Origin: Colletes latitarsis
Lineage: Eukaryota > Arthropoda > Insecta > Hymenoptera > Colletidae
Length of the DNA stretch: 64,000 nucleotides
Direction: 5' to 3'
NCBI RefSeq assembly: GCF_051014445.1
Contig: NW_027488366.1
Coordinates: 26,120,001-26,184,000, forward strand
This document shows positions 24,253 to 37,244 of this stretch, in pieces. The position numbers were made by a program, and so were the translations under genes. Position 1 is the first letter of the stretch; each line of letters begins with the position of its first letter. The notes under the pieces were generated by a model. That model made no database searches, was not told where the DNA came from, and was given only the letters and a program-made list of their open reading frames with translations.

Positions 24253-27200
24253 TGATCCAAACCAGGTTTAATCGACTGTTTCAGTGTGGTACCACATTAC
24301 TACGTGATCCAAACCAGAAAAAACCCTCGATCAGGTCAACATGCATGTTAAAACTGCGGAAGCATGAGCCTGATGAGGGCGAACCCCAGACCTATCCCAG
24401 ACCTAACTTGCGTTATCCTCTAAAATATTGATCGAAACCAGGTTTAATTGATTGTTTCAGCGTGGTACCACATTACTACGTGATACAATCCAGAAACAGA
24501 CCAGGATCTAGCCATGAAGTATGAGTAATATTCGAATGTATGAGCCTGATGAGGGCAAATCCTAGACCTAACCCAAACCTAACATGCGTTATCCTCTAAA
24601 ATATTTATCAGGACCAGGTTTAATTGAATGTTTCAGTGTGGTACCACATTACTACGTGAACCAAACCAGAAAATACCCAGGATCCGTTCAACAAGTATGT
24701 GAAGAATGCGAAAGTATGAGTCTGATGAGTGAAAATCCCAGGGCTAACCTAGACCTAACATGCGTTATCCTCTAAAATATTTATCCAGACCAGGTTTCAT
24801 TGAATGTTTCAGCGTGGTACCACATTACTACGTGATCCAATCCAGAAATAGCCCAGGATCTAGCCATGAAGTATGAGATATATGCGAAAGAATGAGCCTG
24901 ATGAGAGCAAATCCCAGACCTGTCCCAGACCTAACATGCGTTATCTTCTAAAATATTGATCGAAACCAGGTTTAATCGACTGTTTCAGTGTGGTACCACA
25001 TTACTACGTGATCCAAACCAGAAAAAACCCAGGATCAGTTCAACAATTATATGGAAAACGCGTTCGTATGGGCCTGATGAGGGCGAATCCCAGACCTATC
25101 TCAGACCTAACTTGCGTTATCCTCTAAAATATTGATCCAAACCAGGTTTAAATGACAGTTTCAGTGTGGTACCACATTACTACGATATCCAATCCAGAAA
25201 TAGCCCAGGATCTAGCCATGAAGTATGAGAAATATGCGAAAGCATGAGCCTGACGAGGGCAAATCCTAGAACTGACCCAGACCTAACATGCGTTATCCTC
25301 TAAAATATTTATCATGACCAGGTTTAATTGATTGTTTCAGTGTGGTCCCACATTACTACGTGATCCAAACCAGAAAAAACCCAGGATCCGTTCAACAAGT
25401 ATGTGAAGAATGCGAAAGTATGAGTCTGATGAGTGAAAATCCCAGGCCTAACCTAGACCTAACATGCGTTATCCTCAAAAATATTGATCGAAACCTGGTT
25501 TAATCGACTGTTTCAGTGTGGTACCACATTACTACGTGACCCAAACCAGAAAAAACTCAGGATCTGTTCAACAAGTATGTGAAAAACGCGAAAGTATGAG
25601 CCTGATGAGGGCGAATCCCAGACCTATCCCAGACCTAACTTGCGTTATCCTCTAAAATATTGATCGAAACCAGGTTTAATCGACTGTTTCAGTGTGGTAC
25701 TACATTGCTACGTGATCCAAACCAGAAAAAGCCCAGTATCAGTTCAACAAGTATGTGAAAAACGCGAAAGTATGAGCCTGATGAGGGCGAATCCCAGACC
25801 TATCCCAGACCTAACTTGCGTTATCCTCTAAAATATTGATCCAAACCAGGTTTAATTGACAGTTTCAGTGTGGTGCCACGTTACTACGAGATCCAAACCA
25901 GAAATAGCCCAGGGTCTAGCCATGAAGTATGAGAAATATGCGAAAGCATGAGCCTGATGAGGGCAAATCCTAGACCTAACCTAGGCCTAACATGAATTAT
26001 TCTCTAAAATATTGATCGAAACCAGGTTTAATTGATTGGTTCAGCGTGGTCCCACATTACTACGTGATCCAAACCAGAAAAAACCCAGGATCCGTTCAAC
26101 AAGTATGTGAAGAATGCGAAAGTATGAGTCTGATGAGTGAAAATCCCAGGTCTAACCTAGACCTAACATGCGTTATCCTCAAAAATATTGATCGAAACCT
26201 GGTTTAATCGACTGTTTCAGTGTGGTACCTCATTACTATGTGATCCAAACCAGAAAATAACCCAGGATCTGTTCAACGAGTATGTGGAAAACGCGTTAGT
26301 ATGAGCCTGATGAGGGCGAATCCCAGACCTATCTCAGACCTAACTTGCGTTATCCTCTAAAATATTTATCCAGACCAGGTTTCATTGAATGTTTCAGCGT
26401 GGTACCACATTACTACGTGATCCAATCCAGAAATAGCCCAGGATCTAGCCGTGAAGTATGAGATATATGCGAAAGTATGAGCCTGATGAGGGCAAATCCC
26501 AGACCCATCCCAGACATAACATGCGTTATCCTCAAAAATATTAATCGAAACCAGGTTTAGTCGACTGTTTCAATGTGGTCCCACATTACTACGTGATCCA
26601 AACCAGAAAAAACCCAGGATCCGTTCAACAAGTATGTGAAGAATGCGAAAGTATGAGTCTGATGAGTGAAAATCCCAGGCCTAACCTAGACCTAACATGC
26701 GTTATCCTCAAAAATATTGATCGAAACCTGGTTTAATCGACTGTTTCAGTGTGGTACCACATTACTACGTGACCCAAACCAGAAAAAACTCAGGATCTGT
26801 TCAACAAGTATGTGAAAAACGCGAAAGTATGAGCCTGATGAGGGCGAATCCCAGACCTATCCCAGACCTAACTTGCGTTATCCTCTAAAATATTGATCCA
26901 AACCAGGTTTAATTGACAGTTTCAGTGTGGTGCCACGTTACTACGAGATCCAAACCAGAAATAGCCCAGGGTCTAGCCATGAAGTATGAGAAATATGCGA
27001 AAGCATGAGCCTGATGAGGGCAAATCCTAGACCTAACCTAGGCCTAACATGAATTATTCTCTAAAATATTGATCGAAACCAGGTTTAATTGATTGGTTCA
27101 GCGTGGTCCCACATTACTACGTGATCCAAACCAGAAAAAACCCAGGATCCGTTCAACAAGTATGTGAAGAATGCGAAAGTATGAGTCTGATGAGTGAAAA

Positions 27201-30200
27201 TCCCAGGCCTAACCTAGACCTAACATGCGTTATCCTCTAAAATATTGATCCAAACCAGGTTTAATTGACAGTTTCAGTGTGGTGCCACGTTACTACGAGA
27301 TCCAAACCAGAAATAGCCCAGGGTCTAGCCATGAAGTATGAGAAATATGCGAAAGCATGAGCCTGATGAGGGCAAATCCTAGACCTAACCTAGGCCTAAC
27401 ATGAATTATTCTCTAAAATATTGATCGAAACCAGGTTTAATTGATTGGTTCAGCGTGGTCCCACATTACTACGTGATCCAAACCAGAAAAAACCCAGGAT
27501 CCGTTCAACAAGTATGTGAAGAATGCGAAAGTATGAGTCTGATGAGTGAAAATCCCAGGCCTAACCTAGACCTAACATGCGTTATCCTCAAAAATATTGA
27601 TCGAAACCTGGTTTAATCGACTGTTTCAGTTTGGTACCACATTACTACGTGACCCAAACCAGAAAAAACTCAGGATCTGTTCAACAAGTATGTGAAAAAC
27701 GCGAAAGTATGAGCCTGATGAGGGCGAATCCCAGACCTATCCCGGACCTAACATGCGTTATCTTCTAAAATATTGATCGAAACCAGGTTTAATCGACTGT
27801 TTCAGTGTGGTACCACATTACTACGTGATCCAAACCAGAAAAAACCCAGGATCAGTTCAACAAGTATGTGGTAAACGCGTTAGTATGAGCCTGATGAGGG
27901 CGAATCCCAGACCTATCTCAGACCTAACTTGCGTTATCCTCTAAAATATTGATCGAAACCAGGTTTAATTGACTGTTTCAGCGTGGTACCACATTACTAC
28001 GTGATCCAATCCAGAAATAGCCCAGGATCTAGGCATGAAGTATGAGAAATATGCGAAAGTATGAGCCTGACGAGGGCAAATCCTAGACCTAACCCAGACC
28101 TACCATGCGTTATCCTCTAAAATATTTATCATGACCAGGTTTAATTGATTGTTTCAGTGTGGTCCCACATTACTACGTGATCCAAACCAGAAAAAACCCA
28201 GGATCCGTTCAACAAGTATGTGAAGAATGCGAAAGTATGAGTCTGATGAGTGAAAATCCCACGCCTAACCTAGACCTAACATGCATTATCCTCAAAAATA
28301 TTGATCGAAACCTGGTTTAATCGACTGTTTCAGTGTGGTACCATATTACTACGTGACCCAAAGCAGAAAAAACCCAGGATCTGTTCAACAAGTATGTGAA
28401 AAACGCGAAAGTATGAGCCTGATGAGGGCAAATCCCAGACCTATCCCAGACCTAACTAGCGTTATCCTCTAAAATATTGATCCAAACCAGGATTAATTGA
28501 CTGTTTCAGCGTGGTACCATATTACTACGTGATACAATCCAGAAACAGCCCAGGATCTAGCCATGAAGTATGAGAAATATGCGAAAGTATGAGCCTGATG
28601 AGAGCAAATCCCAGACCTAACCTAGACCTAACATGAATTATTCTCTAAAATATTGATCGAAACCAGGTTTAATTGACTGTTTCAGTGTGGTACCACATTA
28701 CTACGTGATCCAATCCAGAAACTGCCCAGGATCTAGCCATGAAGAATGAGAAATATGCGAAAGTATGACCCTGATGAAGGCAAATCCCAGGCCTAACCTA
28801 GACTTAACATGCGTTGTCCTCTAAAATATTGATGGAAACCAGGTTTAATTGACTGTTTCAGTGTTGTACCACATTACTACGCGATACAATCCAGAAACAG
28901 CCCAGGATCTAGCCATGAAGTATGAGAAGTATGCGAATGTATGAGCCTGATGAAGGCAAATCCTAGACCTAACCCAAACCTAACATGCGTTATCCTCTAA
29001 AATATTTATCAAGACCAGGTTTGATTGAATGTTTCAGTGTGGTACCACATTACTACGTGATCCAAACCAGAAAATACCCAGGATCCGTTCAACAAGTATC
29101 TGAAGAATGCGAAGGTATGAGTCTGATGAGTGAAAATCCCAGGGCTAACCTAGACCTAACATGCGTTATCCTCTATAATATTTATCCAGACCAGGTTTCA
29201 TTGAATGTTTCAGCGTGGTACCACATTACTACGTGACCCAAACCAGAAAAAACCCAGGATCTGTTCAACAAGTATGTCAAAAACGCGAAAGTATGAGCCT
29301 GCTGAGGGCAAATCCCAGACCTATCCCAGACCTAACTTGCGTTATCCTCTAAAATATTGAACGAAACCAGGTTCAATTGACTGTTTCAACGTGGTACCAC
29401 ATTACTACGTGATACAATCCAGAAACAGCCCAGGATCTAGCCATGAAGTATGAGAAATATGCGAAAGTATGAACCTGATGAGAGCAAATCCCAGACCTAA
29501 CCTAGACCTAACATGAATTATTCTCTAAAATACTGATCAAAACAAGGTTTAATTGACTGTTTCAGTGTGGTACCACATTACTACGTGATCCAATCCAGAA
29601 ACAGCCCAGGATCTAGCCATGAAGTATGAGAAATATGCGAAAGAATGACCCTGATGAAGGCAAATCCCAGGCCTAACCTAGACCTGACATGCGTTGTCCT
29701 CTAAAATATTGATCGAAACCTGGTTTAATCGACTGTTTCAGTGTGGTACCACATTACTACGTGATCCAAACCAGAAAAAACCCAGGATCCGTTCAACAAG
29801 TATGTGAAGAATGCGAAAGTATGAGTCTTATGAGTGAAAATCTCCAGGCCTAACCTAGACCTAACATGCATTATCCTCAAAAATATTGATCGAAACCTGG
29901 TTTAATCGACTGTTTCAGTGTGGTACCACATTACTACGTGACCCAAACCAGAAAAAACCCAGGATCTGTTCAACAAGTATGTGAAAAACGCGAAAGTATG
30001 AGCCTGATGAGGGCAAATCCCAGACCTATCCCAGACCTAACTTACGTTATCCTCTAAAATATTGATCCAAACCAGGTTTAATTGACAGTTTCAGTGTGGT
30101 ACCACATTACTACGAGATCCAAACCAGAAATAGCCCAGGATCTAGCCATGAAGTATGAGAAATATGCGAAAGTATGAGCCTGACGAGGGCAAATCCTAGA

Positions 30201-31105
30201 ACTGACCCAGACCTAACATGCGTTATCCTCTAAAATATTTATCATGACCAGGTTTAATTGATTGTTTCAGTGTGGTCCCACATTACTACGTGATCCAAAC
30301 CAGAAAAAACCCAGGATCCGTTCTACAAGTATGTGAAGAATGCGAAAGTATGAGTCTGATGAGTGAAAATCCCAGGCCTAACCTAGACCTAACATGCGTT
30401 ATCCTCAAAAATATTGATCGAAACCTGGTTTAATCGACTGTTTCAGTGTGGGACCACATTACTACGTGACCCAAACCAGAAAAAACTCAGGATCTGTTCA
30501 ACAAGTATGTGAAAAACGCGAAAGTATGAGCCTGATGAGGGCGAATCCCAGACCTATCCCAGACCTAACTTGCGTTATCCTCTAAGATATTGATCGAAAC
30601 CAGGTTTAATCGAATGTTTCAGTGTGGTACCACATTGCTACGTGATCCAAACCAGAAAAAACCCAGTATCAGTTCAACAAGTATGTGAAAAACGCGAAAG
30701 TATGAGCCTGATGAGGGCGAACCCCAGACCTATCCCAGACCTAACTTGCGTTATCCTCTAAAATATTGATCAAAACCAGGTTTAATTGACTGTTTCAGCG
30801 TGGTACCACATTACTACGTGATACAATCCAGAAACAGCCCAGGATCTAGCCATGAAGTATGAGAAATATGCGAAAGTATGAGCCTGATGAGGGCAAATCC
30901 TAAACCTAACCTAGGCCTAACATGAATTATTCTCTAAAATATTGATCGAAACCCGGTTTAATTGATTGGTTCAGCGTGGTCCCACATTACTACGTGATGC
31001 AAACCAGAAAAAACCCAGGATCCGATCAGCAAGTATGTGAAGAATGCGAAAGTATGAGTCTGATGAGTGAAAATCCCAGGCCTAACCTAGACCTAACATG
31101 GTGTA
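24253..31105 (+). repeat. Super-block, copy 1 (matches 35,154-41,125)
   Basis: The matching stretches are 24,253-25,180 (offset 10,901), 25,400-26,480 (offset 11,781), 27,760-28,480 (offset 10,549), about 28,490-28,860 (offset 10,725), 28,890-29,385 (offset 10,901) and 30,270-31,105 (offset 10,020). Order is kept. The offset steps are +5, -7, +1, +1 and -5 monomers, the last with one extra base. The 1-bp insertion near 29,850 (AATCTCCAGG) explains the odd base. Confidence 0.72.
26895..27598 (+). repeat. Two-monomer (352-bp) tandem duplication
   Basis: The dimer with GATCCAAACC, GTGGTGCCACGTTACTACGAG, CCAGGGTCTAGCC and then a GATTGGTTCAGCG type A monomer starts near 26,895 and again near 27,247. 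The same dimer occurs singly near 25,838, 33,397 and 37,619. It is a local gain of one dimer. Confidence 0.82.
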
Positions 31106-33031
31106 ACCTCTGAAATATTGGTCGTATCCAGGTTTAATTGACTGCTTCAGTGAGGTACCACTTTTCTACGTGATCCAAAGCAGAAAACCCTCGATCAGGT
31201 CAACACGCATGTTAAAACTGCGAAAGTATGAGCCTGATGAGGGCAAATCCCAGACCTATCCCAGACCTAACATGCGTTATCCTCAAAAATATTAATCGAA
31301 ACCAGGTTTAGTCGACTGTTTCAGTGTGGTACCACATTACTACGTGATACAATCCAGAAACAGCCCATGATCTAGCCATGAAGTATGAGAAATATGCGAA
31401 AGTGTGAGCCTGATGGGGGCAAATCCCAGACCTAACCTAGACCTAACATGCGTTATCCTCTAAAATATTGATCCAAACCAGGTTTAATGGACTGTTTCTG
31501 TGTGGCACCACACTACTACGTGATCCAAACCAGAAACAAACCAGGATTTGTTCAACAAGTATGTGAAAAACGCGAAAGTATGAGCCTGATGAGGGCAAAT
31601 CCCAGACCTATCCCAGACCTAACTTACGTTATCCTCTAAAATATTGAGCGAAACCAGGTTTAATTGACTGTCTCAGTGTTGTACTTCATTACTACGTGCT
31701 GCAATCCAGAAAAGGCCCAGGATCTGTTCAACAAGTATGTGAAAAACGCGAAAGTATGAGCCTGATGAGGGCAAATCCCAGACCTATCCCAGACCTAACT
31801 TGCGTTATCCTCTAAAATATTGATCGAAACCAGATTTAATTGACTGTTTCAGTGTGGTACCACATTACTGCGTGATCCAATCCAGTAAAAACCCAGGATC
31901 CGTTCAACAAGTTTGTGAAGAATGCGAAAGTATGAGTCTGATGAGTGAAAATCCCAGGCCTAACCTAGACCTAACATGCGTTATCCTCAAAAATATTGAT
32001 CCAAACCAGGTTTAATCGACTGTTTCAGTGTGGTACCACATTACTACGTGATCCAAACCAGAAAAAACCCTCGATCAGGTCAACATGCATGTTAAAACTG
32101 CGGAAGCATGAGCCTGATGTGGGCGAACCCCAGACCTATCCCAGACCTAACTTGCGTTATCCTCTAAAATATTGATCGAAACCAGGTTTAATTGATTGTT
32201 TCAGCGTGGTACCACATTACTACGTGATACAATCCAGAAACAGACCAGGATCTAGCCATGAAGTATGAGTAATATGCGAATGTATGAGCCTGATGAGGGC
32301 AAATCCTAGACCTAACCCAGACCTAACATGCGTTATCCTCAAAAATATTTATCATGACCAGGTTTAATTGATTGTTTCAGTGTGGTCCCACATTACTACG
32401 TGATCCAAACCAGAAAAAACCCAGGATCCGTTCTACAAGTATGTGAAGAATGCGAAAGTATGAGTCTGATGAGTGAAAATCCCAGGGCTAACCTAGACCT
32501 AACATGCGTTATCTTCGAAAATGTTGATCGAAACCAGGTTTAATCGACTGTTTCAGTGTGGTACCACATTACTACGTGATCCAAACCAGAAAAAACCCAG
32601 GATCAGTTCAACAATTATATGGAAAACGCGTTCGTATGAGCCTGATGAGGGCGAATCCCAGACCTATCTCAGACCTAACTTGCGTTATCCTCTAAAATAT
32701 TGATCCAAACCAGGTTTAATTGACAGCTTCAGTGTGGTACCACATTACTACGAGATCCAATCCAGAAATAGCCCAGGATCTAGCCATGAAGTATGAGAAA
32801 TATGCGAAAGCATGAGCCTGACGAGGGCAAATCCTAGAACTGACCCAGACCTAACATGCGTTATCCTCTAAAATATTTATCATGACCAGGTTTAATTGAT
32901 TGTTTCAGTGTGGTCCCACATTACTACGTGATCCAAACCAGAAAAAACCCAGGATCCGTTCAACAAGTATGTGAAGAATGCGAAAGTATGAGTCTGATGA
33001 GTGAAAATCCCAGGCCTAACCTAGACCTAAC

Positions 33032-33196
33032 ATGCGTTATCCTCAAAAATATTGATCGAAACCTGGTTTAATCGACTGTTTCAGTGTGGTACCACATTAC
33101 TACGTGACCCAAACCAGAAAAAACTCAGGATCTGTTCAACAAGTATGTGAAAAACGCGAAAGTATGAGCCTGATGAGGGCGAATCCCAGACCTAAC
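33032..33196 (+). repeat. 165-bp monomer lacking one 11-bp unit
   Basis: A single CCCAGACCTAAC unit is followed directly by TTGCG at 33,197. The rest of this type A monomer is normal. It is a second, separate loss of the same 11-bp unit seen at 12,281-12,446. Confidence 0.88.
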
Positions 33197-36100
33197 TTGC
33201 GTTATCCTCTAAAATATTGATCGAAACCAGGTTTAATCGACTGTTTCAGTGTGGTACTACATTGCTACGTGATCCAAACCAGAAAAAACCCAGTATCAGT
33301 TCAACAAGTATGTGAAAAACGCGAAAGTATGAGCCTGATGAGGGCGAATCCCAGACCTATCCCAGACCTAACTTGCGTTATCCTCTAAAATATTGATCCA
33401 AACCAGGTTTAATTGACAGTTTCAGTGTGGTGCCACGTTACTACGAGATCCAAACCAGAAATAGCCCAGGGTCTAGCCATGAAGTATGAGAAATATGCGA
33501 AAGCATGAGCCTGATGAGGGCAAATCCTAGACCTAACCTAGGCCTAACATGAATTATTCTCTAAAATATTGATCGAAACCAGGTTTAATTGATTGGTTCA
33601 GCGTGGTCCCACATTACTACGTGATCCAAACCAGAAAAAACCCAGGATCCGTTCAACAAGTATGTGAAGAATGTGAAAGTATGAGTCTGATGAGTGAAAA
33701 TCCCAGGCCTAACCTAGACCTAACATGCGTTATCCTCAAAAATATTGATCGAAACCTGGTTTAATCGACTGTTTCAGTGTGGTACCACATTACTACGTGA
33801 CCCAAACCAGAAAAAACTCAGGATCTGTTCAACAAGTATGTGAAAAACGCGAAAGTATGAGCCTGATGAGGGCGAATCCCACACCTATCCCAGACCTAAC
33901 ATGCGTTATCTTCTAAAATATTGATCGAAACCAGGTTTAATCGACTGTTTCAGTGTGGTACCACATTAGTACGTGATCCAAACCAGAAAAAACCCAGGAT
34001 CAGTTCAACAAGTATGTGGAAAACGCGTTAGTATGAGCCTGATGAGGGCGAATCCCAGACCTATCTCAGACCTAACTTGCGTTATCCTCTAAAATATTGA
34101 TCGAAACCAGGTTTAATTGACTGTTTCAGCGTGGTACCACATTACTACGTGATCCAATCCAGAAATAGCCCAGGATCTAGGCATGAAGTATGCGAAATAT
34201 GCGAAAGTATGAGCCTGACGAGGGCAAATCCTAGACCTAACCCAGACCTACCATGCGTTATCCTCTAAAATATTTATCATGACCAGGTTTAATTGATTGT
34301 TTCAGTGTGGTCCCACATTACTACGTGATCCAAACCAGAAAAAACCCAGGATCCGTTCAACAAGTATGTGAAGAATGCGAAAGTATCAGTCTGATGAGTG
34401 AAAATCCCACGCCTAACCTAGACCTAACATGCATTATCCTCTAAAATATTGATCGAAACCTGGTTTAATCGACTGTTTCAGTGTGGTACCATATTACTAC
34501 GTGACCCAAAGCAGAAAAAACCCAGGATCTGTTCAACAAGTATGTGAAAAACGCGAAAGTATGAGCCTGATGAGGGCAAATCCCAGACCTATCCCAGACC
34601 TAACTTGCGTTATCCTCTAAAATATTGATCCAAACCAGGTTTAATTGACTGTTTCTGTGTGGTACCACATTACTACGTGATCCAAACCAGAAATAGCCCT
34701 GGATCTAGCCATGAAGTATGAGAAATATGCGAAAGTATGAGCCTGATGAGAGCAAATCCCAGACCTAACCTAGACCTAACATGAATTATTCTCTAAAATA
34801 TTGATCGAAACCAGGTTTAATTGACTGTTTCAGTGTGGTACCACATTACTACGTGATCCAAACAAGAAATAGCCCAGGATCTAGCCATGAAGTATGAGAA
34901 GTATGCGAAAGTATGAGCCTGATGAGAGCAAATCCCAGACCTAACCTAGACCTAACATGAATTATTCTCTAAAATATTGATCAAAACCAGGTTTAATTGA
35001 CTGTTTCAGTGTGGTACCACATTACTACGTGATCCAATCCAGAAACTGCCCAGGATCTAGCCATGAAGAATGAGAAATATGCGAAAGTATGACCCTGATG
35101 AAGGCAAATCCCAGGCCTAACCTAGACCTAACATGCGTTATCCTCAAAAATATTGATCCAAACCAGGTTTAATCGACTGTTTCAGTGTTGTACCACATTA
35201 CTACGTGATCCAAACCAGAAAAAACCCTCGATCAGGTCAACATGCATGTTAAAACTGCGGAAGCATGAGCCTGATGAGGGCGAACCCCAGACCTATCCCA
35301 GACCTAACTTGCGTTATCCTCTAAAATATTGATCGAAACCAGGTTTAATTGATTGTTTCAGCGTGGTACCACATTACTACGTGATACAATCCAGAAACAG
35401 ACCAGGATCTAGCCATGAAGTATGAGTAATATGCGAATGTATGAGCCTGATGAGGGCAAATCCTAGACCTAACCCAAACCTAACATGCGTTATCCTCTAA
35501 AATATTTATCAGGACCAGGTTTAATTGAATGTTTCAGTGTGGTACCACATTACTACGTGAACCAAACCAGAAAATACCCAGGATCCGTTCAACAAGTATG
35601 TGAAGAATGCGAAAGTATGAGTCTGATGAGTGAAAATCCCAGGGCTAACCTAGACCTAACATGCGTTATCCTCTAAAATATTTATCCAGACCAGGTTTCA
35701 TTGAATGTTTCAGCGTGGTACCACATTACTACGTGATCCAATCCAGAAATAGCCCAGGATCTAGCCATGAAGTATGAGATATATGCGAAAGAATGAGCCT
35801 GATGAGAGCAAATCCCAGACCTGTCCCAGACCTAACATGCGTTATCTTCTAAAATGTTGATCGAAACCAGGTTTAATCGACTGTTTCAGTGTGGTACCAC
35901 ATTACTACGTGATCCAAACCAGAAAAAACCCAGGATCAGTTCAACAATTATATGGAAAACGCGTTCGTATGAGCCTGATGACGGCGAATTCCAGACCTAT
36001 CTCAGACCTAACTTGCGTTATCCTCTAAAATATGGATCCAAACCAGGTTTAATTGACAGCTTCAGTGTGGTACCACATTACTACGTGATACAATCCAGAA

Positions 36101-37068
36101 ACAGCCCAGGATCTAGCCATGAAGTATGAGAAATATGCGAAAGTATGAGCCTGATGAGGGCAAATCCTAAACCTAACCTAGGCCTAACATGAATTATTCT
36201 CTAAAATATTGATCGAAACCCGGTTTAATTGATTGGTTCAGCGTGGTCCCACATTACTACGTGATGCAAACCAGAAAAAACCCAGGATCCGATCAGCAAG
36301 TATGTGAAGAATGCGAAAGTATGAGTCTGATGAGTGAAAATCCCAGGCCTAACCTAGACCTAACATGCGTTATCCTTAAAAATATTGATCCAAACCAGGT
36401 TTAATTGATTGGTTCAGTGTGGTACCACACTACTACGTGATCCAAACAAGAAAAAACCCAGGATCTGTTCAACAAGTATGTGAAAAATGCGATAGTATGA
36501 CCCTGATGAGGGCAAATCCCAGACCTATCCCAGACATAACTTGCGTTGTCCTCTAAAATATTGATGGAAACCAGATTCCATTGACTGTTTCAGTGTGGTA
36601 CTACATTACTACGTGATGCAATCCAGAAAAAGCCCAAGATCTAGCCATCAAGTATGAGAAATACGCGAATGAATGAGCCTGATGAAAGCAAATCCCAGAC
36701 CTAACCTAGAACTAACATGGATTATTCTCTAAAATAATGATCGAAACCAGGTTTAATGGACCGCTTCAGTGTGGTACCACATTGCTACGTGATCCAAACC
36801 AGAAAAAACCCAGGATCTCTTCAACAAGGATGTGAAAAACGCGAAAGTATGAGCCTGATGAGGGCGAACCCCAGACCTATCCCAGACCTAACTTGCGTTA
36901 TCCTCTAAAATATTGATCGAAACCAGGTTTAATTGATTGTTTCAGCGTGGTACCACATTACTACGTGATACAATCCAGAAACAGACCAGGATCTAGCCAT
37001 GAAGTATGAGTAATATGCGAATGTATGAGCCTGATGAGGGCAAATCCTAGACCTAACCCAAACCTAAC

Positions 37069-37244
37069 ATGCGTTATCCTCTAAAATATTTATCAGGACC
37101 AGGTTTAATTGAATGTTTCAGTGTGGTACCACATTACTACGTGATCCAAACCAGAAAAAACCCAGGATCCGTTCAACAAGTATGTGAAGAATGCGAAAGT
37201 ATGAGTCTGATGAGTGAAAATCCCAGGCCTAACCTAGACCTAAC
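37069..37244 (+). repeat. Representative type A monomer (176 bp)
   Basis: This unit runs from one ATGCG to the next, exactly 176 bp. It shows the A form of the variable cassette: ATCCAAACCAGAAAAAACCC followed by GATCCGTTCAACAAGTATG and TGAAGAATGCG. A BamHI site (GGATCC) lies in the cassette and a KpnI site (GGTACC) lies upstream at the centre of the palindrome 37,122-37,133. Variants of A carry GATCTGTTC or GATCAGTTC, and AAAACGCG in place of AGAATGCG. Confidence 0.9.

Noticed and set aside
37069..37110. CTCTAAAATATT as a TATA-type promoter in each monomer
   Set aside because: It is an AT-rich satellite segment with no other promoter element or downstream gene. Satellite transcription is possible but not visible in sequence.
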